Shown here: in pieces, positions 8,625 through 20,315 of the stretch
How positions within the stretch are numbered: the stretch's first letter is position 1
How the letters are laid out: every line of letters starts with the position of its first letter
DNA from: Betaproteobacteria bacterium
GTDB taxonomy: Bacteria; Pseudomonadota; Gammaproteobacteria; Burkholderiales; Sulfuricellaceae
Length of the DNA: 64,000 nucleotides
Direction: 5' to 3'
Assembly: GCA_021373185.1 (NCBI GenBank)
Contig: JAJFTF010000040.1
Location: forward strand, 1-64,000
Notes under the pieces: generated by a model
Told to the model about the DNA's origin: nothing
Database searches by the model: none
What the model saw: only the letters and a program-made list of their open reading frames with translations
Translations under genes and position numbers: made by a program

Positions 8625-8885
8625 TTATTTCTTTGGCTCCATCGACATGCTGCCGCCATGTTCCATTTTTCCGCCTTGCTCCATCTTGTCGCCTTTCTTT
8701 TTCATTTTATTTGGCGCGGCTTTCATCATGGCCCCTTCTTTTTTCATGGCATCCTTGCCCATGTCGTCTTTGCTCATGGCGCTCTTTTCCATTGCGCTGC
8801 TTTTGTCCATCGGTTCCATGGCAAGCGCGAGGCTGGTTGCACACATCAGGCTGATCGAGAGTAATGCGGAAGAAATTTTGTTCAT
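8625..8885 (-). CDS. Secreted pentapeptide MXKDX-repeat protein
   Basis: 86 aa: a cleavable signal peptide (about 1-22, ending SLALA) followed by a low-complexity mature part made almost only of Met, Lys, Asp, Glu, Ser, Gly and Ala. It carries MXKDX-type units such as MEKSAMSKDDMGKDAM and then MEQGGKMEHGG. This matches the MXKDX-repeat family of small exported Met-rich proteins. Met/His/Lys repeats suggest metal binding, possibly copper, but that is inference. It has a strong AAGGAG ribosome-binding site 7 bp before the ATG. It is divergent from the ECF sigma/NrsF pair, an arrangement in which such exported proteins are often members of the sigma regulon. Confidence 0.85.
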   Translation of the reverse strand: MNKISSALLSISLMCATSLALAMEPMDKSSAMEKSAMSKDDMGKDAMKKEGAMMKAAPNKMKKKGDKMEQGGKMEHGGSMSMEPKK

Positions 8886-9041
8886 TTGAATCTCCTTGGA
8901 TAATGAAAAGTGGCATCATTGCAATATGCTTTGATGTCGAAAGGTAAATATCACCGGGCAATTCTTACGGTCGTTGCTGCCCTGTGTGCTGGCTTATTCG
9001 AACAGGATTTAAAAAAGGTTACATCGAAAGCTCAAGGAACC

Positions 9042-9584
9042 ATGTCGGCGGAAAAGACGGAACATTTTGAAGCGCTGATGAGGCAGGCCCAAGGCGGAGA
9101 CAAACGCGCCTATGCGGATTTGCTGCGGGAAACTGCGCGCTTTCTCCGCCCGTTTCTGGCCAAACACCTCAATTTCAGCGCCGAGGTGGATGACGTATTG
9201 CAGGAGATTCTGCTTTCCATCCACAAGGCGCGCCACACCTACGATGGCAACCGGCCATACAAGCCATGGGTTTATGCTATCGCCAAATTTCGCCTGCAGG
9301 ATCATTTGCGGGCGCATTATGCCGACCACTTGCGGCATGCCGTTGAATTGTCCGAAGTGGAAAATGATTTGCAGGAAAATGTAACCCAATCCGGCATGAC
9401 TTACGAATCTATCAGCGGGGAAGTCGAAAAACTGCCGCCCAGACAGGCTGAAATTCTGCGGATGATGCATCAGGAAGGATATACCGCAAAAGAAGTGGCC
9501 GAGAAGGTCGGGATGAACGAGTCCGCGGTGAAAGTTGCGGCGCATCGCGCTTACAAGATTTTGAGAGAGAAACTGGAAAGATAA
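9042..9584 (+). CDS. ECF-family RNA polymerase sigma factor
   Basis: 180 aa. Region 2 is at about 30-90 (DDVLQEILLSIHKARHTYD, then PYKPWVYAIAKFRLQDHLR). Region 4 is at about 128-175 (LPPRQAEILRMMHQEGYTAKEVAEKV, helix-turn-helix ending SAVKVAAHRAYKILREKL). The frame is open from 8910, but the start MSAEKTEHFEAL at 9042 is preceded by AAGGA and begins the conserved domain, so I chose it. The stop overlaps the ATG of the NrsF-like gene (TAATG), the classic sigma/anti-sigma pairing. Likely targets are its own operon and the divergent MXKDX gene; this is not demonstrated from a promoter motif. Confidence 0.9.
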   Translation: MSAEKTEHFEALMRQAQGGDKRAYADLLRETARFLRPFLAKHLNFSAEVDDVLQEILLSIHKARHTYDGNRPYKPWVYAIAKFRLQDHLRAHYADHLRHAVELSEVENDLQENVTQSGMTYESISGEVEKLPPRQAEILRMMHQEGYTAKEVAEKVGMNESAVKVAAHRAYKILREKLER

Positions 9585-10219
9585 TGGTCAATATCGAAGA
9601 ACTGGTTGAATCGCTGGCCGAGGGTGCCGCAACCGTGCAGCCTGCCCCGCATCCATTCGTGCTGGCGGCAAAATGGCTGGCCGTTGCGGCGGCTTATGTC
9701 GGCGTATCGCTGGCGATTTCCGGCTTGCGTCCGGGTCTGATGGCCGCGGTCGGCGATCCATGGTTTCTGGCGGAAATCATTTTGCTTGCCGGCATATTGG
9801 CAGCCACTTCCTTGAGCGCCGCTTTGCTGGCGTTTCCCGATCTGCACCAGAAACGCCGTGCCGCTTTTTCTCCGGCGGTAATTCTGGTGTTGTTCGCGCT
9901 GATCGTGATTTTTTCCTGGCAGGCGGATTCACCGCCTGCGCCGCTACCCGAGCATAGCTATCAGTGCACCGTCAGCATCGCCTTGTTCGCCCTGTTGCCT
10001 GCGGTCTGGATGATTTATGGCATGCGAAAATTTGCCAGTACGCATTACCGTCTGGCGGGCAGCATCGCGCTGCTGTATGCCTTCAGTATCGGAGCGTTGT
10101 GGCTCAGGCTGCACGAACAGAACGACTCGCTTCTCCACGTCATCCAGTGGCATTACCTGCCGATGATCGGTTTCGGAATCCTCGGCCTGTGGCTGGGGAA
10201 AGTCCTGTTGAAATGGTAG
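9584..10219 (+). CDS. NrsF/DUF1109-family membrane anti-sigma factor
   Basis: 211 aa: a short cytosolic N-terminus (about 1-24) and six predicted membrane helices (about 28-45, 58-80, 90-108, 123-141, 152-170 and 185-205). This is the layout of DUF1109/NrsF proteins, which hold an ECF sigma factor at the inner membrane and release it on a redox or metal signal. Start ATG 9584 shares one base with the sigma stop, giving tight co-translation. A single Cys (QCTVS) lies near the third or fourth helix. NrsF proteins usually need a conserved Cys pair, and I do not see an obvious pair here. Confidence 0.83.
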   Translation: MVNIEELVESLAEGAATVQPAPHPFVLAAKWLAVAAAYVGVSLAISGLRPGLMAAVGDPWFLAEIILLAGILAATSLSAALLAFPDLHQKRRAAFSPAVILVLFALIVIFSWQADSPPAPLPEHSYQCTVSIALFALLPAVWMIYGMRKFASTHYRLAGSIALLYAFSIGALWLRLHEQNDSLLHVIQWHYLPMIGFGILGLWLGKVLLKW

Positions 10220-10239
10220 CGGGTTCGCTGCCGTTTTAT

Positions 10240-11175
10240 TCAAGCTAGGCAGGTCGCCAGCATTTTTCCAACCGCAACCGGGTCGCGCTCGACACGCAAT
10301 GTCCGGTGCAGGGCTTCCGCTTCCGGGTAGGCGCTACGCATCATTCCCAGCCATTGCTTGAGCCGCCCCGGCGCGTGCCGCGCATCCATCCTGGCGAGTA
10401 GCTGGTCATAGAAGTCGGCGATCCAGGGCAGCAGTTCCGGCCAAGGCATGGCCTCACTTCCGGTCTTGATGCGTCGCATCAGATCCGGGCGGGCGATGGC
10501 GCCGCGCCCGATCATCACATCGCTGCAGCCGCTGACCTGGCGGATATTTTCCCAATCCTGCGGCGTCCACACTTCGCCGTTGGCCACCACCGGCAGCTTC
10601 ACCGTTTCGCGGATATGCGCAAGCCACTCCCAGCGTGCAGGCGGGCGGTAACGGTCGGCTCGGGTGCGGGCGTGGACGGTGATCTCGTCGGCGCCGCCCG
10701 CTTCGATGGCGCGGGCGCAATCCAGCGTCAGCGAGGTATCTTCCAGGCCGAGGCGCATCTTGGCGGTGACGGGAATATGTGCCGGCACGGCGCGGCGAGC
10801 GGCGGCGACGATGGCGCGGATTCGTTCCGGGTATTGCAGCAGAACCGCGCCGCCGCCGTGAAGATTGACCGTGGGGGCGGGGCAGCCGAAGTTGAGATCG
10901 ATGCCCGGCGCGCCCAGGCCGGCGATGAATGCGGCATTCTCGGCGAGGCAGACCGGGTCGCTCCCCAGCAGTTGCACCCGCACCGGCACCCCGGCGCGCG
11001 TGCAACCGCCGCTGGCCAATTCCGGCACGGTGCGCAGCAGCCTTTTCTCGCTGAGCAAATGGTTGGTGACCCGCACGAACTCGGCCACGCACAAGTCGAT
11101 GCCGCCCAGGTGCGTCAGGATGTCGCGCAGGCTAGGGTCGGCAAGGCCCTCCATCGGGGCGAGAATCAGGCGCAT
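10240..11175 (-). CDS. dusC: tRNA-dihydrouridine(16) synthase DusC
   Basis: 311 aa, the normal DusC length. This FMN-dependent TIM-barrel enzyme reduces uridine 16 in the tRNA D-loop. The N-terminus LILAPMEGLADPSLRDILT, the catalytic-Cys segment LNFGCPAPTVNLHGGGA, TAKMRLGLED, the VHARTRADRY turn, VVANGEVW and MIGRGAIARPD are all Dus signatures. The AEFVRVTNHLL segment and the short length favour DusC over DusA or DusB. It is tail-to-tail with nrsF (20 bp) and transcribed alone. It marks the chromosomal left edge of the restriction operon, with 237 bp between them. Confidence 0.93.
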   Translation of the reverse strand: MRLILAPMEGLADPSLRDILTHLGGIDLCVAEFVRVTNHLLSEKRLLRTVPELASGGCTRAGVPVRVQLLGSDPVCLAENAAFIAGLGAPGIDLNFGCPAPTVNLHGGGAVLLQYPERIRAIVAAARRAVPAHIPVTAKMRLGLEDTSLTLDCARAIEAGGADEITVHARTRADRYRPPARWEWLAHIRETVKLPVVANGEVWTPQDWENIRQVSGCSDVMIGRGAIARPDLMRRIKTGSEAMPWPELLPWIADFYDQLLARMDARHAPGRLKQWLGMMRSAYPEAEALHRTLRVERDPVAVGKMLATCLA

Positions 11176-11412
11176 GGTTTGTTTGGCGGTTGTGGGGCGC
11201 TTATTTTAGAGGAATTGTGAACGGGTTGCAGGAAGGGTTTGAACTAACCATCAAAGCTATAAATCAGTAGCAATTACCGACTCAAACCGACCTGTTGCGG
11301 TCACCTGAAGGCTGGTGCTGCAACGACCGCTCCTCGGCCAAAACCGCCGCTCACAGCTCATCTGATTCCATTTGCTGCGAACGTCTGCTTATTGAACGTT
11401 GTCTTGCCATGC

Positions 11413-14576
<3,164 letters not shown>

Positions 14577-14580
<4 letters not shown>

Positions 14581-15560
14581 CGGTACGCCCCCGAATTATC
14601 CGTGCAATGTTTGCGGACGGCCACGAGCCAAGAGTCGTACCAGTACCAAGTTTTGGCGACCTGGACGCCATACCCATTTGCCGGGTTTTTTGCTTCGCAA
14701 CTTTTCCAAAAATCGGTGTGTTGCGCCATCCCGAATTTTGGAAAACCCTCAGCCTTGACCTTTGACACTATCTGCGATGGAAGCCATTTTTGACGTTCGG
14801 TCTCTCGGATCACTGTGTAAGTGGCGTTGATACTCTTGGCAAGTTCAGAATCGGCTTTAACGAAGGTGATGACTTGATCTGCCTGATTCGGATGGTTCGC
14901 GGTCTTCGGCACGAAGATCACGCGGTAAGCAAACTTCTCACTCGCAAACTCTTCAGACGTCAGCGCACCGTCGAATCCCTCAATGTACTTTTTGATGTAG
15001 CCCGGCAACCCCGTTTGTTGCTCAAGCGTATCGACCTGCTCCTGGCTGAGAGACGAGAATTGCAGGCTAACCGCGAGGTGCTTGGCGATGCCGTACCCTT
15101 CGCCGAACAGCGATGCGGCTGCATGGTGATAGTTGATGCAGCAAGCCTGAAAGCGGGCACTCAGGAGGTCGTCGATCCGTGTTGTCATTTGATGCTCGAT
15201 CTCGTGCCGAAGACCGATTAGAAACTTTAGGTTCTGAACTACTTCACGCTCAAGGGGGCACTCCTCCTCGTTCAGGCACCTCTCCAGCTCCCAATGCTTG
15301 AAGGCGCCGTTCTTGGTGCGGTCGTACTGTTTTCTCTTCGATCCTTGAGTGAAGTACCGGTAATCAATCTTCTTGGCGCGGTAATGCGCATGGAGGAGAT
15401 ATGTCCACGCGATGTTCATCAGGACAATATAGGTTTCAGACTTGAACGTTACATTCGGATTATTGAAAATCTGAACTGCCGCAAGCGCAGCTTCGCGAGA
15501 TTTATTCAGCAGTTCTTCCTTGACGGAGAATACTCGGCGAACGCGCTTGGCGGTGCTCAT
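14577..15560 (-). CDS. DUF3644-family protein with HEPN-like motif, in RM operon
   Basis: 327 aa, soluble. The N-terminal half is helical and matches DUF3644-type proteins (opening [19 protein letters not shown], then [16 protein letters not shown]). An R-X4-H motif, R118 to H123 (LRHEIEHQM), lies in the region where HEPN RNases carry their catalytic Arg and His. A C-terminal winged-helix-like region follows (about 240-300; [19 protein letters not shown]). The start overlaps the hsdS-fusion stop (ATGA), and the stop overlaps the hsdR start (ATGA). This position suggests a defence accessory, perhaps an RNase or abortive-infection effector controlled by the RM complex; that is inference. Nuclease activity is unproven for this family to my knowledge. 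Confidence 0.8.
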
Positions 15561-17122
15561 GTGGTTTCTTCCGCGATGCGCTCAGCCACACTCAACTCCC
15601 CGCTCAGCATCTTGGGCAGTAGCGTATCGCGCAGGGTGGCGAGGGTGCATGATTGAAGGTCGTTCTCGGCGATGCGTTTGAGCAGTGGTTGAACTGCTGA
15701 TCCAAACGCTTTCTGGAGTTGGGGGGGCGGCGTAACTAATAGCAGTCCGCCCAGTCTTGTGCGGCTTAACTCAGTTTGCCCTGTTGAGCCTTCACCAAGC
15801 TCCTCAATGTCATTTTCACGGAGCATGAGGGCAATGCCGAGAAAAATGGCATCTACTTCATTAGCTGCACGGACTACCGTTAGGTGAGAATCGACGATTG
15901 CCTCTCCGGAAAGATGCATGACTTGGGCTACACGACCAAGCGTCCCAACACCTGTAGAGTTTACAAGAATGTCGAACAACTGAAGAGTCCGTCCCTCTAT
16001 CGTTTTCTTCAAAGGATCGTGTTGTCGTGCCTTAGAGAAGTCCACGCGATGATCACGCACACATTTTTGGTTCAAAACGCAGACTCCGCCAGCATCTATA
16101 TATGCAGGGCCGATTCCACGACTCAGATAGCTTGTGAGCTCATGCAAAGCAACAACACGCCATCCCTGCGGGATATGGCCGAGCGTTGATTCTTGGAAGT
16201 GGGCAGGGAAAAGCGCGGCGGTGGCTGCGTCGAGGCTAGCGGGTTTGCGGCCATCGAGTTTGGCGCGGACGGGGTCGAAATCCACGAACCAACTTTGGAA
16301 CAGCACCCGCGCCATCGCCTCCAGCGTCGCATTCATGCGCCGGTTCAACTCGATCTTGTCATCCAGCGTGCCGAGGATGCGCGCAATGGCTTTTTGTTTA
16401 ACTAGGGGTGGAGCAATAGTGGGTACAACCTTGAGCCCCCCTTGTGTCATCAATGGTTGAGCACTCCCTATTGCTGTCCGACGAAGCTCGAGTGAGCCGA
16501 GCAGGTAATAAAGGAAGCGCACATTGGTTTGATCTTTACCTGTTGCAATTATCGCGTTATCAGTCACCCATGCTGGCTCATCGACATGGTGTACTGAACC
16601 GCAATAAGCACCTACACGTCCAATAACAACAAGAGGTTCTTTGGTCAGCACCTCGTTGGTTCGAGCTATTTGACCATTTGATCCGAAAACGGGGTGTTGC
16701 CCGAATGGCAAATACTTATCTGGAGAAAGTGCCTTGCCATTTCGAAATTCGGCGATGTCACCGAGCGTGCATTCTTTGAATCCGCTACCCGACATACCTA
16801 ACCCTACTTCCTGTTGCTTAGCTTCCTGCAAGACAACATATTCTTTGCGAATGATCTCGTGAAAGCGCTCAGGCACTTCGTCCCAGACATGGAAATCCAC
16901 AAGAAAAGGAAGATCGCTTTCGGCAAGTGCTTCTTTGAGTTCTGATACGAGAGGGCTTTGCGCAGGTGTAGTGAAGGCGACGAGATCGAGGTCGGAGTTG
17001 GGGCGTGCAGTCCACTTCACGCGTGAACCATAGGCCCATACCTCGACGCCGGGAATGAACTGGCGCAACAGCACGAGCAACGTTTTTCGCTGCTCCTTCG
17101 TGATGTCTATCGCGGCGGTCAT
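15557..17122 (-). CDS. hsdS: MntA-type nucleotidyltransferase fused to type I specificity subunit HsdS
   Basis: 521 aa from ATG 17122 (the frame also allows TTG 17128; the ATGA overlap with hepT favours 17122). Residues 1-100 are a minimal nucleotidyltransferase: G32-S33, ten residues, then D44-L-D46 (GSX10DXD) and a third Asp, D76, in LPFLVDFHVWD. This is the complete catalytic set of MntA antitoxins. Residues about 115-521 are an ordinary HsdS. TRD1 starts at FKECTLGDIAEFRNG and the first conserved helical spacer is LDDKIELNRRMNATLEAM. TRD2 starts at IPQGWRVVALHELTS and a second spacer lies near the end (ATLRDTLLPKMLSGEL). A usual HsdS lacks the first 100 residues. The fusion joins an antitoxin fold to the DNA-recognition subunit. 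Confidence 0.9.
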   Translation of the reverse strand: MTAAIDITKEQRKTLLVLLRQFIPGVEVWAYGSRVKWTARPNSDLDLVAFTTPAQSPLVSELKEALAESDLPFLVDFHVWDEVPERFHEIIRKEYVVLQEAKQQEVGLGMSGSGFKECTLGDIAEFRNGKALSPDKYLPFGQHPVFGSNGQIARTNEVLTKEPLVVIGRVGAYCGSVHHVDEPAWVTDNAIIATGKDQTNVRFLYYLLGSLELRRTAIGSAQPLMTQGGLKVVPTIAPPLVKQKAIARILGTLDDKIELNRRMNATLEAMARVLFQSWFVDFDPVRAKLDGRKPASLDAATAALFPAHFQESTLGHIPQGWRVVALHELTSYLSRGIGPAYIDAGGVCVLNQKCVRDHRVDFSKARQHDPLKKTIEGRTLQLFDILVNSTGVGTLGRVAQVMHLSGEAIVDSHLTVVRAANEVDAIFLGIALMLRENDIEELGEGSTGQTELSRTRLGGLLLVTPPPQLQKAFGSAVQPLLKRIAENDLQSCTLATLRDTLLPKMLSGELSVAERIAEETT

Positions 17123-17541
17123 TCCCAAGTGGTTCCAGTCATCGTCTGGTAGAGGCCAATAGCATCGTCGATGAAGTCGCCAACGACGGAGAGTGTTTCC
17201 TCCGCCTTGTCTCCGCTATAGTCATGTGCGGTGCTGGTTCTGGCATCCGCATATATCAGCCACTGCTCGACGGAGGAGGCGAACAGATCGTTCTGTCCGG
17301 CCAGTTTCAGCAGCGGCTTGGGGCTGTTGGGGACATCCGCCAAACCGATTTCATCGATGAGGTAACGCTTGAGGTCTTTCCACAGGGTATCGTAGCAGGT
17401 TTCAAAGCGATGGATGACGGATTCGGCGATAGCCTCGCGGTCTATGTCGGTGAGCTCTGGTCTATCCTGCGCCAGTTGGTAATTGGCAAATTGCTGCTCC
17501 AGATGCTTGAGCGATTTTTGGAGTTTGTCGTAGTCGATCAT
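17119..17541 (-). CDS. hepT: HepT-type HEPN protein (nucleotidyltransferase substrate-binding family)
   Basis: 140 aa, all-helical, HI0074/HepT-like. It carries the toxin signature RX4HXY: R101, H106 and Y108 in the segment RTSTAHDY. In known MntA-HepT pairs HepT is an RNase toxin, and MntA adds AMP to the motif Tyr to silence it. Here the cognate MntA domain is encoded next door as the N-terminus of HsdS, whose ATG overlaps this gene's TGA. The gene begins 3 bp after the hsdM stop. All catalytic residues look intact, so an active toxin or an HsdM/HsdS-bound accessory are both possible. Neutralisation by the fusion is inference. Confidence 0.88.
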   Translation of the reverse strand: MIDYDKLQKSLKHLEQQFANYQLAQDRPELTDIDREAIAESVIHRFETCYDTLWKDLKRYLIDEIGLADVPNSPKPLLKLAGQNDLFASSVEQWLIYADARTSTAHDYSGDKAEETLSVVGDFIDDAIGLYQTMTGTTWE

Positions 17542-17544
17542 GGC

Positions 17545-19143
17545 TCATTTCCCCTGCTTCGTTATTTCGTAGCCCAAGCCTTTCAGATTTTTCATTATGG
17601 CTTTTTCCAGCTTCTCGGATGCGTCGAACTGCTCGCTCAGTTCGGCGACCAGGCGCGCCATTTTTTCCTCGAAGGGTTCGCCATCGTCCTCGACCTCTTC
17701 GGTGCCAACGTAACGGCCCGGCGTGAGGACGTAGCCGTGCTGTTTGATCAGATCGAGGTCGGCGGATTTGCAGAAGCCGGGGATGTCTTGATACCCCTCT
17801 GTTAATAGATCGCCGCGCCAAGCATGGTAGGTGCTGGCGATCTTGGCGATGTCGGCATCGGTCAATTCGCGATGCACACGATCAACCAACGTGCCGAGTT
17901 TGCGGGCGTCAATGAACAGCGTCTGTTTGCGCCGGTCGCGGCGTTTGCCGTCGTTTTTGTTTTTCGTGAGGAACCACAGGCAGACGGGAATTTGCGTGGA
18001 GTAGAAAAGCTGGCCGGGCAGCGCGACCATGCAGTCCACCAGGTCGGCCTCGATGATGGCTTTGCGGATATCGCCTTCGCCGGATTGGTTGGAGGACATG
18101 CTGCCGTTGGCGAGGACGAAACCGGCGTAGCCATCGGGCGCGAGATGGTGGATGAAGTGCTGCACCCAGGCGAAGTTGGCGTTGCCCTTGGGCGGCACAC
18201 CGTATTGCCAGCGCACGTCGTCATCCACGCGGTGCCAGTCGGAATCGTTGAAAGGCGGATTGGCGATGACGAATTGCGCCTTGAGGTCTTTGTGCAAGTC
18301 GCGCCGGAAGGTGTCGGCTTGCTCGGGGCCGAAGTCGGCTTCGATGCCGCGAATCGCGAGGTTCATGACGGCCAGGCGGCGTGTGGTGGCGTTGCTCTCC
18401 TGACCGTAGATACTAAGGTCGCCGATGCGTCCACCGTGTTCGAGGACGAATTTTTCCGACTGCACGAACATGCCGCCGGAGCCGCAAGCGGGGTCATAGA
18501 CGCGGCCTTTGTAGGGGGCGAGCATTTCGACGATGGTGCGGACGACGGAACTGGGCGTGTAAAACTGGCCGCCGTTCTTGCCCTCTGCGCTGGCAAAGCG
18601 GGTGAGGAAATATTCGTAAACGCGACCGAGCAGATCAACCGAGCGGTGCGATTTTGCATCCTCTCCTTCTGTCGCGGTGGCGATCAGCGTGATGGTGCCG
18701 ATGAGATCAATCAGTTCGCCGAGGCGGTGCTTGTCGAGCGCTGGGCGTGCATAGTCTTTTGGCAACACACCCTTGAGGCGCGGGTTGTCGCGTTCGAGGG
18801 CGACCATCGCATCATCCACCACCTTGCCGATAGTGGGCAGCTTGGCCGACGCCATGAGGTGTGACCAGCGCGCCTCCTTCGGCACCCAGAAAACATTCTC
18901 AGCACGGTATTCGTCGGCATCCTCGGGGTCGGAGCCTTCATAATCGCCTTTGCCAGCGATGAGCTTGGCGCGCATTTCCTCGAAGGCATCAGATATGTAT
19001 TTGATGAAGATCAGACCAAGCACAACGTGCTTGTATTCTGCCGCGTCCATGTTGTTACGCAGCTTGTCAGCGGCGAGCCAGAGCTTGGCTTCGAAGCCGA
19101 TATTGGCGGTAGAGTCACTATTTTTAGTTGCTACTTTTGCCAT
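17545..19143 (-). CDS. hsdM: Type I DNA methyltransferase (M subunit)
   Basis: 532 aa. The N-terminal helical HsdM domain (about 10-150) starts at [20 protein letters not shown]. The N6-adenine methyltransferase core has the SAM-binding motif [13 protein letters not shown] and catalytic NPPF in [13 protein letters not shown]. It methylates adenine in the two half-sites chosen by HsdS and forms the M2S core. It is the first gene of the operon, with AGGGAA a few bases before the ATG. The Lys/Glu-rich C-terminus ([15 protein letters not shown]) is the usual HsdS-contact helix. It ends 3 bp before hepT, so transcription must continue into the toxin-like gene. Confidence 0.95.
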   Translation of the reverse strand: MAKVATKNSDSTANIGFEAKLWLAADKLRNNMDAAEYKHVVLGLIFIKYISDAFEEMRAKLIAGKGDYEGSDPEDADEYRAENVFWVPKEARWSHLMASAKLPTIGKVVDDAMVALERDNPRLKGVLPKDYARPALDKHRLGELIDLIGTITLIATATEGEDAKSHRSVDLLGRVYEYFLTRFASAEGKNGGQFYTPSSVVRTIVEMLAPYKGRVYDPACGSGGMFVQSEKFVLEHGGRIGDLSIYGQESNATTRRLAVMNLAIRGIEADFGPEQADTFRRDLHKDLKAQFVIANPPFNDSDWHRVDDDVRWQYGVPPKGNANFAWVQHFIHHLAPDGYAGFVLANGSMSSNQSGEGDIRKAIIEADLVDCMVALPGQLFYSTQIPVCLWFLTKNKNDGKRRDRRKQTLFIDARKLGTLVDRVHRELTDADIAKIASTYHAWRGDLLTEGYQDIPGFCKSADLDLIKQHGYVLTPGRYVGTEEVEDDGEPFEEKMARLVAELSEQFDASEKLEKAIMKNLKGLGYEITKQGK

Positions 19144-19479
19144 CAGATTTCCCTGAATTTTTTATTCTCGGTCAGCCATGCCGAAGAGATATAGCCGCCA
19201 AAAGAGAATGCTAGCAGATTTCGGCTAATTACTGGCTAATGCGGAAATTATGCTTGTGGGTAGCGCTATATATGGCACGAAGTGAACAATGGGTAAAGCA
19301 CTCGCAAAGCGGACATAAGCAATTTTGCATGTCCCACCTCCATAGTCTGCTTAGGCCGATAAACGGTCATTCCACGCGGCACCTTTGAATGTCTTCTCGC
19401 GGCACTTTTGCGATACCCGATTTACACTCACCATGCATAGGCGACCGTCACAGATGGAGCGGGGGCGCAAAATACAATG
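19144..19479. other. Gene-free region upstream of hsdM
   Basis: About 336 bp without a plausible gene in any frame. On the minus strand it must hold the promoter of the restriction operon, but I see no confident -35/-10 pair. It is visibly more AT-rich near the hsdM end than the flanking housekeeping genes. No direct repeats, tRNA fragment or integrase remnant could be recognised. Confidence 0.6.
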
Positions 19480-19509
19480 AAAAAGGGTGCCAAAATCGGC
19501 ACCCTTTTT
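19480..19509 (-). terminator. Intrinsic terminator downstream of sodB
   Basis: Near-perfect stem AAAAGGGTGCC / GGCACCCTTTT with a 6-nt loop. On the minus strand it is followed by a T-run formed by the left-arm A tract. It lies about 50 bp after the sodB stop and separates sodB from the hsdM promoter region. The symmetric A/T tracts would allow it to work in both directions. Confidence 0.85.
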
Positions 19510-19557
19510 AATCTGTTTCATCCTTCCAGTATGCTCAGAATGAACTGAGCATAGAAT

Positions 19558-20142
19558 TTAGGCGAAATTCTTCGCCACGAAATCCCAGTTGACCAGATTA
19601 TTCAGGAAAGTCTCGACGAACTTCGGACGCAGGTTGCGATAGTCGATGTAGTAGGCATGCTCCCACACGTCGACGCACAGCAGCGCTTTGTCGGCGGTGG
19701 TCAGCGGGGTGCCGGCAGCGCCCATGTTGACGATATCGACGGTGCCGTCGGCTTTCTTCACCAGCCAGGTCCAGCCGGAGCCGAAGTTGCCGACAGCGGA
19801 GGTCTGGAAGGCTTTCTTGAAGTCGTCCACGGAACCCCACTTGGCCTTGATGGCATCGGCTAGGGCGCCGGTGGGTTCGCCGCCGCCGTTGGGCTTCATG
19901 CAATTCCAGAAGAAGGTGTGGTTCGAGACCTGGGCGGCATTGTTGTAGATGCCGCCAGCCGGCGCCTTCTTGATGATGGCTTCCAGGTCGAGGTTTTCGT
20001 ACTCGGTGCCCTTGATCAGGCTGTTCAGGTTGGTGACGTAGGCCTGATGGTGTTTGGCGTAGTGGTATTCGAAGGTTTCCTTGGACATGTGGGGTTGCAG
20101 GGCGTCCATGGCGTAAGGCAGGTCGGGTAATTTATGTTCCAT
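19558..20142 (-). CDS. sodB: Superoxide dismutase (Fe type)
   Basis: 194 aa, the usual SodB length. It dismutates superoxide to hydrogen peroxide and oxygen in the cytosol. Metal ligands are visible: His in [13 protein letters not shown], His in NHTFFWNCM, and Asp and His in [13 protein letters not shown]. Fe-type hallmarks such as [11 protein letters not shown] and the GSGWTWLV turn are present. It has a GGAG ribosome-binding site, its own promoter (20198-20226) and a terminator. It sits between the restriction operon and divergent murJ. Confidence 0.96.
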   Translation of the reverse strand: MEHKLPDLPYAMDALQPHMSKETFEYHYAKHHQAYVTNLNSLIKGTEYENLDLEAIIKKAPAGGIYNNAAQVSNHTFFWNCMKPNGGGEPTGALADAIKAKWGSVDDFKKAFQTSAVGNFGSGWTWLVKKADGTVDIVNMGAAGTPLTTADKALLCVDVWEHAYYIDYRNLRPKFVETFLNNLVNWDFVAKNFA

Positions 20143-20197
20143 TTTTTACTCCATTCTGTTTTGGTTTGTATTAAGTCGCCGCTTTAGACTTGGTTTA

Positions 20198-20226
20198 ATT
20201 CTAGCGTTATTCACCCACAGTGGCAA
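20198..20226 (-). promoter_or_regulatory. Probable sigma-70 promoter of sodB
   Basis: Read on the minus strand: TTGCCA, 17-bp spacer, TAGAAT, about 55 bp upstream of the sodB ATG. Both hexamers differ from consensus by one or two bases and the spacing is ideal. No Fur-type box was identified by eye. Confidence 0.6.
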
Positions 20227-20315
20227 GCCAGTTAACAATATAGACCAATTTGCGTGTCTGGAAAGCAACCGGCAAACCCTATAACATAGCCGCATTTGAG
20301 TTCCCTACCTTACCC

